From NCBI GenBank assembly GCA_964510225.1, contig CAZEAN010000069.1, positions 1-31,945 on the forward strand: a DNA stretch of 31,945 nt, written 5' to 3'. Positions 16,219-24,754 of the stretch are shown here, in pieces (positions within the stretch are counted from its first letter, which is position 1; every line of letters begins with the position of its first letter). Origin of the DNA: CAZEAN01 sp964510225. Lineage in GTDB: Bacteria; Planctomycetota; Planctomycetia; Isosphaerales; Isosphaeraceae. The notes below the pieces were generated by a model. It was not told where the DNA came from. It ran no database searches and saw only the letters and a program-made list of their open reading frames with translations. The position numbers and the translations under genes are program-made.

Positions 16219-16551
16219 TCAAGCAACACCCATTTCGGCAAGGGTCGCCTTGAACTTCGCTTCCGGATTGACACCAACGAGGCGGCCGATTTCCTGACCG
16301 CCCTTGAAGAAGATGACCGTCGGGATCGAGGAGACGCTGTAGTCACTTGGAGTATTGCTGTTTTGGTCGGTATCAAGCTTCCCGACCTTGACTTTGCCGG
16401 CGAACTCGGATGCCAGCTTGTCGATCGTGGGGGTCAATTGTCGACAAGGTCCGCACCAGGGTGCCCAGAAGTCGACCATGACCGGAACTTCTGCGTCGAG
16501 TACTTCCGACTGCCAATTTCCGTCGGTAAACTCTTGGACGTTTTCTGCCAT
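16219..16551 (-). CDS. trxA: thioredoxin
   Basis: A 110-residue thioredoxin with WAPWCGPC, the cis-proline in SSIPTVIFF and the closing GRLVGVNPEAKFKATL. It reduces protein disulphides in the cytoplasm, recharged by thioredoxin reductase. I start at ATG 16551 (MAENVQEFTD), with GGGG/AGGA in the eight bases upstream; a longer frame from 16608 would add 19 residues of non-family sequence. A near-consensus promoter stands 94 bases upstream of this ATG, and trpF follows on the same strand. Confidence 0.96.
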   Translation of the reverse strand: MAENVQEFTDGNWQSEVLDAEVPVMVDFWAPWCGPCRQLTPTIDKLASEFAGKVKVGKLDTDQNSNTPSDYSVSSIPTVIFFKGGQEIGRLVGVNPEAKFKATLAEMGVA

Positions 16552-16644
16552 CTGTCCTACCCCGCCGTGATTGGAAAAGAAACTGCCACGGTGATTGAAT
16601 CCCATCACAGTGGTATTCTGCGCTGCTAAGCCTGTTGAGTTTTC

Positions 16645-16672
16645 ATTATAAAATGGCCGAGGGTCGAGTCAA
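16645..16672 (-). promoter_or_regulatory. sigma-70 promoter of trxA
   Basis: Minus strand: TTGACT (16667-16672), 16-base spacer, TATAAT (16645-16650). Both boxes are near perfect; the leader to ATG 16551 would be about 85 bases. Confidence 0.75.
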
Positions 16673-16732
16673 CCAACCCTCTTTGAGCCAGGCCAATGAC
16701 ACCGGGGCTTCAATCTCTGAGGGTTCAGAACA

Positions 16733-17920
16733 ATGAGATCCGATTATAGTCCAGGACAAAGCGATCAAGACACAAGCGGTGCTGACTGGGGCGCCTGGAT
16801 TGATCCAAGGCGGGTTGGTTGGCTGAATCTGTTCCTCATTTTCGTCCCGATTGCCCTTCTACTCCGACTGACCGGGGCCTCACCGACCTGGCAGTTCATC
16901 ACGTCTGGGATCGCCATCATCCCGCTCGCGGGTCTGATGGGCGAGTCAACTGAGCATCTCGCCCGACGACTCGGTCCGGGGATTGGAGGCCTCCTCAACG
17001 CCACCTTCGGCAACGCCGCCGAGCTTATCATCGCACTCTTCGCCTTGTTCCGGGGACTTGATGAAGTCGTCAAGGCATCAATCACGGGTAGTATTATTGG
17101 GAACGTGCTGTTGGTCTTGGGCGCGAGTCTCCTTGCGGGTGGAATCCGCTACCGGACTCAGACCTTCAACAAGACTGCCGCGGGAATCGGAGGGACAATG
17201 CTCGTCCTCGCCGCCTTCGGTATGTTAATCCCCGCAATCTTCTATTCACTCCCAGAAGTCGTTCAAGTCGCCAACGAAGAGGGACAAAGCGAACGATTAC
17301 TCCTCGAACATGAGCTCAGCGTCGGGGTCTGTGTGATCTTGACGATTACCTACCTTCTATACCTGCTCTTCAGTCTCAAGACCCACCAGAACCTCTTCAA
17401 CCCAAGAAACGGTAACGACTCACACGGCGACGAGAGTCTTCATGGTGAAGGTCCAGGCTGGGGGACTCGTCGTTCGGTCGGAACCCTCGTGGTTGCAACG
17501 TCGCTGGTTGCGTTGATGAGTGAGATCCTCATTGGTGCGGTCGAACATACGACAGAGGCGTTGGGACTCACCGAAGTCTTTGTGGGCGTGATCGTCGTCG
17601 CAATTGTGGGGAACGCTGCCGAACACTCCACTGCGATCCTGGTCGCGTTGAAAAACAAGATGGACCTGTCCGTCGGGATCGCGATCGGCTCCGGTCTCCA
17701 GATCGCACTCTTCGTGACACCAGTCTTAGTCTTCGCTAGCTACCTCCGCGAAGAGCCCATGGACCTCCTCTTTACCACCCTTGAGATAGTCGCAGTGCTG
17801 CTCGGCGTCTTCATAGCTCGGATGGTCGCTGAAGACGGTGAATCGAACTGGCTCGAAGGAGCGATGCTCCTAATGATCTACGCGATTCTTGGCGTGACGT
17901 TTTTCGTCTTACCTGCGTGA
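16733..17920 (+). CDS. calcium/proton antiporter
   Basis: CaxA/ChaA-type cation exchanger, 395 residues with about eleven membrane helices. The two inverted alpha repeats show as GNAAELIIALFAL (near residue 92) and GNAAEHSTAILVAL (near 285), each with the Glu that binds Ca2+. A charged cytoplasmic loop (about 215-245, HQNLFNPRNGND, with His/Asp) divides the halves, as in the family. It would expel Ca2+ in exchange for H+ in the inner membrane. GAGGG nine bases before ATG 16733 supports the start. Downstream it ends only five bases from the convergent zinc-ribbon gene, and no terminator is visible there. Family level is certain; cax/chaA naming varies. Confidence 0.95.
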   Translation: MRSDYSPGQSDQDTSGADWGAWIDPRRVGWLNLFLIFVPIALLLRLTGASPTWQFITSGIAIIPLAGLMGESTEHLARRLGPGIGGLLNATFGNAAELIIALFALFRGLDEVVKASITGSIIGNVLLVLGASLLAGGIRYRTQTFNKTAAGIGGTMLVLAAFGMLIPAIFYSLPEVVQVANEEGQSERLLLEHELSVGVCVILTITYLLYLLFSLKTHQNLFNPRNGNDSHGDESLHGEGPGWGTRRSVGTLVVATSLVALMSEILIGAVEHTTEALGLTEVFVGVIVVAIVGNAAEHSTAILVALKNKMDLSVGIAIGSGLQIALFVTPVLVFASYLREEPMDLLFTTLEIVAVLLGVFIARMVAEDGESNWLEGAMLLMIYAILGVTFFVLPA

Positions 17921-17925
17921 TTAGC

Positions 17926-18636
17926 TTATCCTTCGATGTAAAGAATCCGGCCGCAGCTCTTGCAAAATACAAGACGATCGTCGGCCATCAACTCGCTCAT
18001 CGCTTGGAGAGTGATCACCTGGAAGCAGCCTTCACAGGCGCGGCTGGCCGAATCGACCGCAGCGAAAGCATCATCGGAACGACCCAGGATATCCCGTCGG
18101 TATCGTTCACGATCATCTTCGGGAACCACCGACTCACTATTTCGGATACTGACTTCGAGTTCTGAAAGTTGAGCCCGATGCCCCTCTGCTTTCGTCTCAA
18201 TCTCGTCACGGAGTTTCTCGATTTCGGCAGCGTGCTTGGCAATTTCCGCCTCTTTGGCGGCGATCTGGCTACTCTGGTCCTCGACCTCTTGCATCAAGGC
18301 AAGAAGATCCTCTTCCTGCTTGGCAACCGCCTTATTGATCATCGCGATCTCACTCATGATCGCTTTGTATTCATCATTCTTCTTAACGGTGTTGAGCTTC
18401 GTCCGGAGATCACCGACCCGGTTTCGCTGACCCTGAATCTGGAGTTCCTCGGCCTTAACCTCCGCCTTCTTGGCGCGAAGTGCTTCGTTGGCTTGATCGA
18501 GTTCAAGCTGTCGTTTGTTCTGACCACGACGACGTGCCGCGAGGGTCTTCGGGCCGGATTCGAGACGATCGCGGAGGGCTCGTGCGCGTCGGTGGAGATC
18601 GTGGAGTCCCCGGAGGTCAGCAGCGGTCGCGATCAT
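17926..18636 (-). CDS. coiled-coil protein with C4 zinc ribbon (zf-RING_7/CT398 type)
   Basis: A 236-residue protein made of a long alpha-helical coiled coil (about residues 10-170, heptad-like, rich in Ala, Glu, Lys, Arg, Gln) and a C-terminal zinc ribbon with CEGC and, after the spacer, CKSCGRILY. This matches the C4-type zinc-ribbon family (CT398-like) that often accompanies rpoD or lipopolysaccharide genes; the role is not settled. I place the start at ATG 18636 with GAGGAG ten bases upstream; a GTG at 18654 is also possible. It is downstream of rpoD on the same strand but separated by a strong terminator, so it needs its own promoter. Confidence 0.85.
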   Translation of the reverse strand: MIATAADLRGLHDLHRRARALRDRLESGPKTLAARRRGQNKRQLELDQANEALRAKKAEVKAEELQIQGQRNRVGDLRTKLNTVKKNDEYKAIMSEIAMINKAVAKQEEDLLALMQEVEDQSSQIAAKEAEIAKHAAEIEKLRDEIETKAEGHRAQLSELEVSIRNSESVVPEDDRERYRRDILGRSDDAFAAVDSASRACEGCFQVITLQAMSELMADDRLVFCKSCGRILYIEG

Positions 18637-18752
18637 CGGATCAAGGCTCCTCACAATGCGGATGTTTGTGGACTGGATTGTGGGTTGAGTGATCGAGTTG
18701 TGGTTTCAGGATTTCATAGCCCATCGAGGGTCAGTTCGTTGAGTCTGGTCAC

Positions 18753-18789
18753 AAAAAAACCGCCGGTCACCTTGCTGGTGACCGGCGGT
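18753..18789 (-). terminator. strong intrinsic terminator after rpoD
   Basis: ACCGCCGGTCACC (18759-18771) pairs perfectly over 13 bp with GGTGACCGGCGGT (18777-18789) around a 5-base loop. On the minus strand the stem is followed by seven T (18753-18759). It stands 13 bases after the rpoD stop. Confidence 0.95.
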
Positions 18790-18801
18790 CTCAAGATCGA
18801 A

Positions 18802-20511
18802 TCAACCGGTGTTTTCTAAGAAGCCTTCGAGTTGGCGGCTCCGGACAGGATGTTGAAGCTTCCGGACCGCCTTAGCCTCAATCTGGCGGACCCGCTCGCG
18901 AGTGACCTTAAAGATCCGCCCGACTTCTTCGAGCGTATACGTATAGCCGTCCCCGAGACCGTACCGGAGCTTGATAATTTCACGCTCACGATAGGTGAGG
19001 GTCTTAAGGACTCCATCAATCTTGTCTTTAAGCATCTCTTGCGTGGCAGCCGTAATCGGGCTCTCGGCGGCTTCGTCTTCGATGAAGTCACCAAAGTAGC
19101 TGTCTTCTGACTCACCAACAGGGCGATCGAGACTGATCGGGTGTCGGCTAATCTTCATCACCCGACGAGTTTCTTCAATCGAGATATTGGCGACCCGTGC
19201 CATTTCTTCGATCGTCGGCTCTCGTCCCTTCTCTTGCAGGAGCTTCTTCGAGACGTTCCGGAGTTTCGACATTGTCTCGATCATGTGGACCGGGATCCGG
19301 ATCGTCCGCGCTTGATCGGCGATTGCTCGAGTAATCGCCTGCCGAATCCACCATGTCGCGTAGGTACTGAACTTATAACCACGGCGATATTCGTATTTGT
19401 CGACGGCACGCATCAGTCCGGTATTTCCTTCCTGGATGAGGTCGAGGAAGGAAAGACCTCGGTTGCGATACTTCTTGGCGATCGAGACAACGAGTCGGAG
19501 ATTACCACCCGAAAGTTCTCGTTTCGCCTGCTCATATTCTTTATAACGGATATTCATCAGCTCGACCCGCTTCGAGAGGCTCCGAGGCGTTTCGAGGGTC
19601 ATCAGCATGAGATCTTTGAGCTCTTTCTCCAGGTTGGCTTGATCGTCTCGGGTCCCTCGACCGAGTTGGACTTCGTTCCGTTGTCGGAGAATTTCGAGCA
19701 TCCGATCCGCGATTTGTTCGAGCCGCTTCATCAAGGGCTGAACTTTTTGAGTCCGGATCGAGAGTTCTTCGACGAGGGTAACCGCTTTCCGACGTCGACG
19801 GATCAGCTCGATTCGAAGCTCTTGAGCCCGATCGGCAATGTTCTTGTGACGGAGATACGATCGGAAATCCTCAACATTCCGATCCATCAGGTAGTCGAGG
19901 GTCGTGAGGTTCGGCTTCATCCGCTGGAGAATTTGTTCCTTCTCCAGGTTCTCGGTCACAGAGACTTTCACTGTCCGATCAAAGGGAAGTTCCCCCGTAT
20001 CGACTTTCTTGAGCACGTCGACAACCAGTCGGAGTGCATAATCACATTCAAGAACTTTGCGACGGAAGCGCCGACGAGTTATTTCGATCCGCTTCGCAAG
20101 ATTAATTTCTTGATCCCGTGTGAGCAGCGGGATCTCACCCATTTGGGTCAAGTACATCCGGACGGGGTCATCGATCCGTCTTGAGATCTCGTCGAGATCT
20201 TCGGGGGTCAACTCACCGTCGATGTCATTTTCATCATCATCAGCGTCATCGTCGCTATCATCATCATCTTTACTCAGCGTATCGGGATCGCCGGCAATTT
20301 CGCCTGAGTCAAGAAGTCGAGCTTCAGCTTCTTCTTCATTAAGTAGCTCGATGCCCAATTCGTCGAGCCGCTCAAGCAGCTCGTGCAGCTTCTCAGGACT
20401 ACTGGAGACCTCCTCCGGAAGTCGGTCGTTGACCTGATCGTAAGTCAAGAATCCACGACGCTTTCCTAGCTCGAGGAGTGTCTTGAAGCCTTCGTCCAGT
20501 TTTACGTCCAT
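18802..20511 (-). CDS. rpoD: RNA polymerase primary sigma factor (sigma-70)
   Basis: The housekeeping sigma factor, 569 residues. Region 1.1-like N-terminus, then an Asp-rich run (about 81-97), region 1.2 (DDPVRMYLTQMGEIPLLT), a non-conserved region of charged helices, region 2 (NLRLVVSIAKKYRNRG, FLDLIQEGN, KYEYRRGYKFSTYATWWIRQAI), region 3 and region 4 (LRYGLGDGYTYTLEEVG ... VTRERVRQIE). Regions 2.4 and 4.2 are standard, so -10/-35 promoters of usual type are expected. It follows dnaG by nine bases, with TAGGAG, containing the dnaG stop, as ribosome site six bases before the ATG, pointing to coupled translation. A strong terminator ends the operon. Confidence 0.98.
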   Translation of the reverse strand: MDVKLDEGFKTLLELGKRRGFLTYDQVNDRLPEEVSSSPEKLHELLERLDELGIELLNEEEAEARLLDSGEIAGDPDTLSKDDDDSDDDADDDENDIDGELTPEDLDEISRRIDDPVRMYLTQMGEIPLLTRDQEINLAKRIEITRRRFRRKVLECDYALRLVVDVLKKVDTGELPFDRTVKVSVTENLEKEQILQRMKPNLTTLDYLMDRNVEDFRSYLRHKNIADRAQELRIELIRRRRKAVTLVEELSIRTQKVQPLMKRLEQIADRMLEILRQRNEVQLGRGTRDDQANLEKELKDLMLMTLETPRSLSKRVELMNIRYKEYEQAKRELSGGNLRLVVSIAKKYRNRGLSFLDLIQEGNTGLMRAVDKYEYRRGYKFSTYATWWIRQAITRAIADQARTIRIPVHMIETMSKLRNVSKKLLQEKGREPTIEEMARVANISIEETRRVMKISRHPISLDRPVGESEDSYFGDFIEDEAAESPITAATQEMLKDKIDGVLKTLTYREREIIKLRYGLGDGYTYTLEEVGRIFKVTRERVRQIEAKAVRKLQHPVRSRQLEGFLENTG

Positions 20512-20520
20512 CGAACTCTC

Positions 20521-22497
20521 CTACGTGACTGGCGGCGACGTCTGCGCGTTGGGCAAGGTTGACGATAAGACCGTGGCTGGGCTCTTCCGGAGAAGTGAAT
20601 GTTTCTCTTCCCAAAGAGCCCGATACCGATCTGGCTCCTCCTGGGGGTCTAGTTCAGCCAATGCACCGTTCAGCGCACGGAGGCGTTCACGACGGGAACG
20701 CTCGGCGAGCTGAGGAACCAGGCCGGCTAGTCGAACTGACCAATCAGGAGGCAGAAAACGGGCATCTTTCCGATAGCGCTCGGAAAGTTGGCGAGGATCG
20801 AATGGTGTGACCAACTCCGCGACCAAGCTCCGCAACGCGGGGTCATCGAGTCGTGAGATGATCGCACTTGCGGTCGGTTCGAGCCCCTCGCCATGAAGCT
20901 CAAAACAGACCTGAAGAATGACTTGAAGAGGGCGATCACGCATCGAAGATGGCGTGATCCGAGTAATAAGCTCTTTCACGACCGCAGGCTGTTCGAGAAT
21001 GATTTCAATCAGCTCTCGGTCGAGACGATCGAACGTCTTGGGATCGATCCGCACCATCTCGGTTTCGGATGTGCTGACACCGAGGGTCGTCGAATCCGCA
21101 GCGGCGTCTACCTGATCACTACGGCGACGCTTTTTGGCAGCGCGTTGTGCAAGTGACCGACGGCGTTGCAAGAGATCACGTTGAAGCGACTCCACGGGCA
21201 ACCGGAGTCGTTGCGCGAGACGATCCAGCGCTTTGGCTGTCGCAAGATCCAATCCAGCAAAGTTAGTCTCGGGACGACTCCGTGCAAGCAATTCCAAAAC
21301 CTCAGCCGATGCGCGCCGGGCTCCGTCGACCTGATCGACCTCGAAGCGGATTGACGCACGATCAATCACGTGGGTGAGCGGATCAGCCGCATCTTGGATC
21401 AAACGTCGAAATGCTTCCGGCCCATGATCCATCAGGAATTGGCAGGGATCATAACCTGTCGGAAGATTCAAGACGCGGACATCAAGCTCGTGATTCAGAA
21501 AGAACTCAAGTGAGCGATCGGCGGCACTTCGTCCGGCATCGTCACCATCAAAGACCAATACAATACGGTCAGCAAGTCGGCGAAGAAGTTGAACATGTTC
21601 TTCCCCGAGTGCCGTACCGAGTGTACCGACCGTATGCTCAAATCCAAACTGATGTGCCGCAATCACATCTGTATAGCCTTCCACCACCACAATCTGACCC
21701 TCGCGACGCGCTCCTTCACGCGCTAAGTCGACACCATAGAGTGTCCGTCTCTTATGAAAGAGGGTTGTCTCTGCTGTGTTCAGATACTTCACAACCCGAT
21801 GACCACTCGCTTCGAGTTGCTGTTCAATCGTTGGAAGAATACGTCCCCCGAAACCGATCGTTCGCCCACGGATATCGTGAATCGGAAAGAGGAGGCGTCC
21901 CCGGAATCGATCACGCAGCGGTCCCGTTCCGTTGGCATCAGCCACAGAGAGTCCTGCTGCTTCTAAAACCGTTGTATCGATTAGATCGCGACGCGCTTGT
22001 TCCCATAACCAGCGTCGAGAATCAGGTGCATAACCGAGCCGAAAGCGTTCGATCATGTCGGTCGAGATCTGTCGGCGTTCTAGATATTCACGCGCTTCCG
22101 CAGATCCTACCAAGGCGCCTTGATAACGCTTTTCCGCCCAGGCATTCACAACAAAAAGGTCCGGTTTCCCCGGACCTTTTGATGGATGCTGCTCGTAGCT
22201 CTCGTCGATCGGAATTCCAGCACGATCGCCGAGAATCTGGAGGGCTTCTGGGAAATCTACCCGTTCAAAGCGCATCACAAAATCAAAAAGGTCGCCACCA
22301 GCACCACAACTCCAGCATTTGAAGGTCTGGCGCTTTACATTAACTTCCATGGAAGGATTGTGATCATCATGGAAGGGACAGAGAGCCTTATAAGTTGATC
22401 CTGTCCGATGAAGCGGAAGATACTCACCGACCACTGAGACTACGTCCAATGCATTCTTAATCATTGCTGGGAGAACATCGGAACGTCGGAGCACCAT
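20521..22497 (-). CDS. dnaG: DNA primase
   Basis: Bacterial primase that lays RNA primers at the replication fork, 658 residues. Zinc finger C40-x2-H43 ... C61-x2-C64 (CPFHDDHNPS, CWSCGAGGD), then the RNA polymerase/TOPRIM core with EGYTDVIAAHQFG (273-285), GTALGEEH and FDGDDAGRSAADRS (from 316), and a C-terminal part rich in Arg/Ala that would bind the helicase. ATG at 22497 has AGGA close before it. First gene of the dnaG-rpoD operon, with a near-consensus promoter about 140 bases upstream; this classic pairing is common across bacteria. Confidence 0.98.
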   Translation of the reverse strand: MVLRRSDVLPAMIKNALDVVSVVGEYLPLHRTGSTYKALCPFHDDHNPSMEVNVKRQTFKCWSCGAGGDLFDFVMRFERVDFPEALQILGDRAGIPIDESYEQHPSKGPGKPDLFVVNAWAEKRYQGALVGSAEAREYLERRQISTDMIERFRLGYAPDSRRWLWEQARRDLIDTTVLEAAGLSVADANGTGPLRDRFRGRLLFPIHDIRGRTIGFGGRILPTIEQQLEASGHRVVKYLNTAETTLFHKRRTLYGVDLAREGARREGQIVVVEGYTDVIAAHQFGFEHTVGTLGTALGEEHVQLLRRLADRIVLVFDGDDAGRSAADRSLEFFLNHELDVRVLNLPTGYDPCQFLMDHGPEAFRRLIQDAADPLTHVIDRASIRFEVDQVDGARRASAEVLELLARSRPETNFAGLDLATAKALDRLAQRLRLPVESLQRDLLQRRRSLAQRAAKKRRRSDQVDAAADSTTLGVSTSETEMVRIDPKTFDRLDRELIEIILEQPAVVKELITRITPSSMRDRPLQVILQVCFELHGEGLEPTASAIISRLDDPALRSLVAELVTPFDPRQLSERYRKDARFLPPDWSVRLAGLVPQLAERSRRERLRALNGALAELDPQEEPDRYRALWEEKHSLLRKSPATVLSSTLPNAQTSPPVT

Positions 22498-22640
22498 AAT
22501 TCCTAATCAGGCTGAGGGCTGGTGGTAGGGATGCCCTGTAATGGATGGACGTTGATCGAGCCAGGCACGGTGGGTGGCGTGAAAAGAACGAAGGTCTTAT
22601 TGGAGCTAGAAGACCAATTCTTCTTCAATCTCGGTGCGAA

Positions 22641-22668
22641 ATTATACCTTAGAACCAGAACCGGTCAA
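22641..22668 (-). promoter_or_regulatory. sigma-70 promoter of dnaG-rpoD operon
   Basis: Minus strand TTGACC (22663-22668), 16-base spacer, TATAAT (22641-22646). The leader to dnaG is about 140 bases and contains no clear short ORF or riboswitch that I recognise. Confidence 0.7.
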
Positions 22669-23063
22669 GTTTTCCCCTCGACCGGCCGAGATGGCTCGTA
22701 TCATTTCCAACCTATTGTTTGCTTAAGACTTGCGACATTTGAACGCTAGTCTTTCCCACAGCTTGAAAACGACTGAAACCGGATCGATCTTGACAATCAC
22801 TCAGGTCAACGATCTCGCAAAAGTCACCGAATACCGCAGATTTCAGCGCTGGAAGGCTCTGTTTGGTGAAATCAAGTCACCGTCGATGTCTCGCAAACCA
22901 AGTGTCCAAGTCAACCCCCTGACAAGGGAGTCGATCGGAGAAAATGGTAGACTGGGATAGGTCATAACGAATGACCACCCCGATCTGTAAAGTCTCGCTC
23001 ACTAAGTTCAACCAGAAGTCGGACCATGAACAGGTAAACCGTAAGAGTCGGCAAGACTCAACA
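22669..23063. other. intergenic region between dnaG promoter and htrA, no gene seen
   Basis: Small plus-strand frames here look non-coding. Structures: GGTCAT/ATGACC inverted repeat at 22960-22976 with a 5-base spacer, and a GAGTC/GACTC hairpin at 23045-23059, five bases beyond the htrA stop on the minus strand and followed there by a weak T-run, possibly the htrA terminator. Confidence 0.5.
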
Positions 23064-24566
23064 TCAACGAGCACTGATTACGATGTTTTGAAGCTCACCA
23101 TCAAGGGTCTGCACCCGTAGTGCGAGTCCCTTGTCAGGTTGATAGCGTGCTGCCGCGACATCATTCAGTACTTCGAGCGAGGGGATCGGGACCTCATCAA
23201 CGTGAGTGAGACGCCAACCGCGTTGGAGATTGGCGAATGCAGCGGGGCTCCCAGGCATAACATCGAGGATGACGGGTCGACGGTCTGGTCGACGTCGGTT
23301 CAGCCCAGGGATTGCTTGATCAAGGAAACCAGCGGCTCGGAGTTCATCCGGATCGACCACAATCAGCCCAAGGTCGAGCAAGACGGGCATCGCCTCGATC
23401 ACGACGTCGATCGTCTGTCGACGACCTTCCCGATAGATTGTCAACGCAGACGTCTCACCGAGTGGAAGCGTTATCGTCCGATTCCGAAGGGAGTCGGAGT
23501 CGGTCACCGGTTCATCACCGATCATCACAATGATGTCTTGAGGAAGTAGACCTGCCTGATCTGCTGGACCTCCTGAGACAACGTCCTCGATCAACGCACC
23601 GGTAGGTTCTTCGAGACCTGACCCTTTGAGGTCAGGCCCCTCAACATCACGAATCCGGACGCCGAGGTAGCCCCGGACCACTCGTCCTTGGCTGATCAGT
23701 TGCTCCACGATCTGCCGGGCGAACTTGGAGCTAATTGAAAGGCCGACACCTTGAGCGATCCCAGTCTCGGAGAGAATCGCTGTATTGATGCCAACGATCT
23801 CACCACGGAGATTGATCAATGGACCGCCAGAATTACCCGGATTAATGGCTGCGTCCGTTTGTATGAAGTCTTGGTAAGAACCGGCAGGGAGCGGAAGACC
23901 CCCGCGGCCAGTCGCGGAGACGATCCCCGCCGTGACGGTTTGGTCGAGTTCGAACGGGCTCCCGATCGCCAAGACCCAATCGCCAATATCAAGTTTCTCC
24001 GAGTCGCCCCATGCTGCTTCTGCAGGGAGTTTGACCTGGACTTGGATCACGGCGAGGTCCGTTTTTTGATCGGAGCCCACCAGACTCGCTTTAAGTGTCC
24101 GACCTCCAAGCCGAACCACGATTTCATCCGCACCGTCAATTACATGATGGTTAGTTACAATGAATCCTTGATCTTTGTCGATCACCACGCCCGAGCCCGA
24201 TCCAGCCGTGAAGCGCTGATCTCGGCGTCCAAAACCGTTCCCTGGTCCTTGGGGGATCCCGAGCCGCTCCGCTCTTACATTGACGACGCTCGGTTTCACT
24301 GCCTGACTCGCGAGGCGGAACAACGCTGAGGCACGACTAATCGTTCCGGCCTCGTCCAGACCCTCAAGCGCCTCTGCGGCAGCTCGCGCTCGTCCAGCCT
24401 CGAAGTTGTAACCAATTCGGTCAGCCAAAGTCGGAGCCAGAATCATCGTCGCGACGATCAAGCCGAGGGTCAGAAAAACGAGGAGGAGTCCGCGCTGGGC
24501 GAAGGGGCGGTCTTGCCGATCCACCGGGTCAATTGGGTCATAGTCGATCGGATCAAAGGAAGCCAT
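23064..24566 (-). CDS. HtrA/Deg-type serine protease with two PDZ domains
   Basis: Membrane-anchored periplasmic protease/chaperone for misfolded envelope proteins, 500 residues. A membrane helix at about 26-46 follows an Asp/Pro-rich N-terminus. The trypsin-like domain carries H141 (TNHHV), D170 (KTDLAVI) and S246 (GNSGGPL). The first PDZ follows near 300-390 (GYLGVRI, GPADQAGL), and a second near 400-500 (MPGSPAAFANLQ). ATG 24566 is chosen with GGAGG ten bases upstream; a longer frame from 24611 would add 15 residues. It diverges from asnB across 188 bases. Confidence 0.96.
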   Translation of the reverse strand: MASFDPIDYDPIDPVDRQDRPFAQRGLLLVFLTLGLIVATMILAPTLADRIGYNFEAGRARAAAEALEGLDEAGTISRASALFRLASQAVKPSVVNVRAERLGIPQGPGNGFGRRDQRFTAGSGSGVVIDKDQGFIVTNHHVIDGADEIVVRLGGRTLKASLVGSDQKTDLAVIQVQVKLPAEAAWGDSEKLDIGDWVLAIGSPFELDQTVTAGIVSATGRGGLPLPAGSYQDFIQTDAAINPGNSGGPLINLRGEIVGINTAILSETGIAQGVGLSISSKFARQIVEQLISQGRVVRGYLGVRIRDVEGPDLKGSGLEEPTGALIEDVVSGGPADQAGLLPQDIIVMIGDEPVTDSDSLRNRTITLPLGETSALTIYREGRRQTIDVVIEAMPVLLDLGLIVVDPDELRAAGFLDQAIPGLNRRRPDRRPVILDVMPGSPAAFANLQRGWRLTHVDEVPIPSLEVLNDVAAARYQPDKGLALRVQTLDGELQNIVISAR

Positions 24567-24754
24567 CGACCTAATTCCTCCATCGTGCGTAGTACATTGA
24601 TGCTTCAACACCCCGAGGTAAGTCGGGAGCGGATTTAGTCGAGTCGGACAGCGCGGACCAGGAAAGCCTAGGCACCTCGGCGATCGAATTCAACGAGTTG
24701 ACCGACTCCAGGGTCCGAGACGTTCAGATCCAAAGGGATGAAAGTAACTAGCTG

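Noticed and set aside
19141..20184. 347-codon plus-strand frame opposite rpoD
   Set aside because: Antisense shadow of rpoD, no ribosome site or motif.
21411..22322. 303-codon plus-strand frame opposite dnaG
   Set aside because: Antisense shadow of dnaG, Arg/His/Ser-rich translation typical of non-coding frames.
22498..22640. Riboswitch or leader peptide in the dnaG 5' leader
   Set aside because: No recognisable riboswitch core and no short frame with a ribosome site in the leader.
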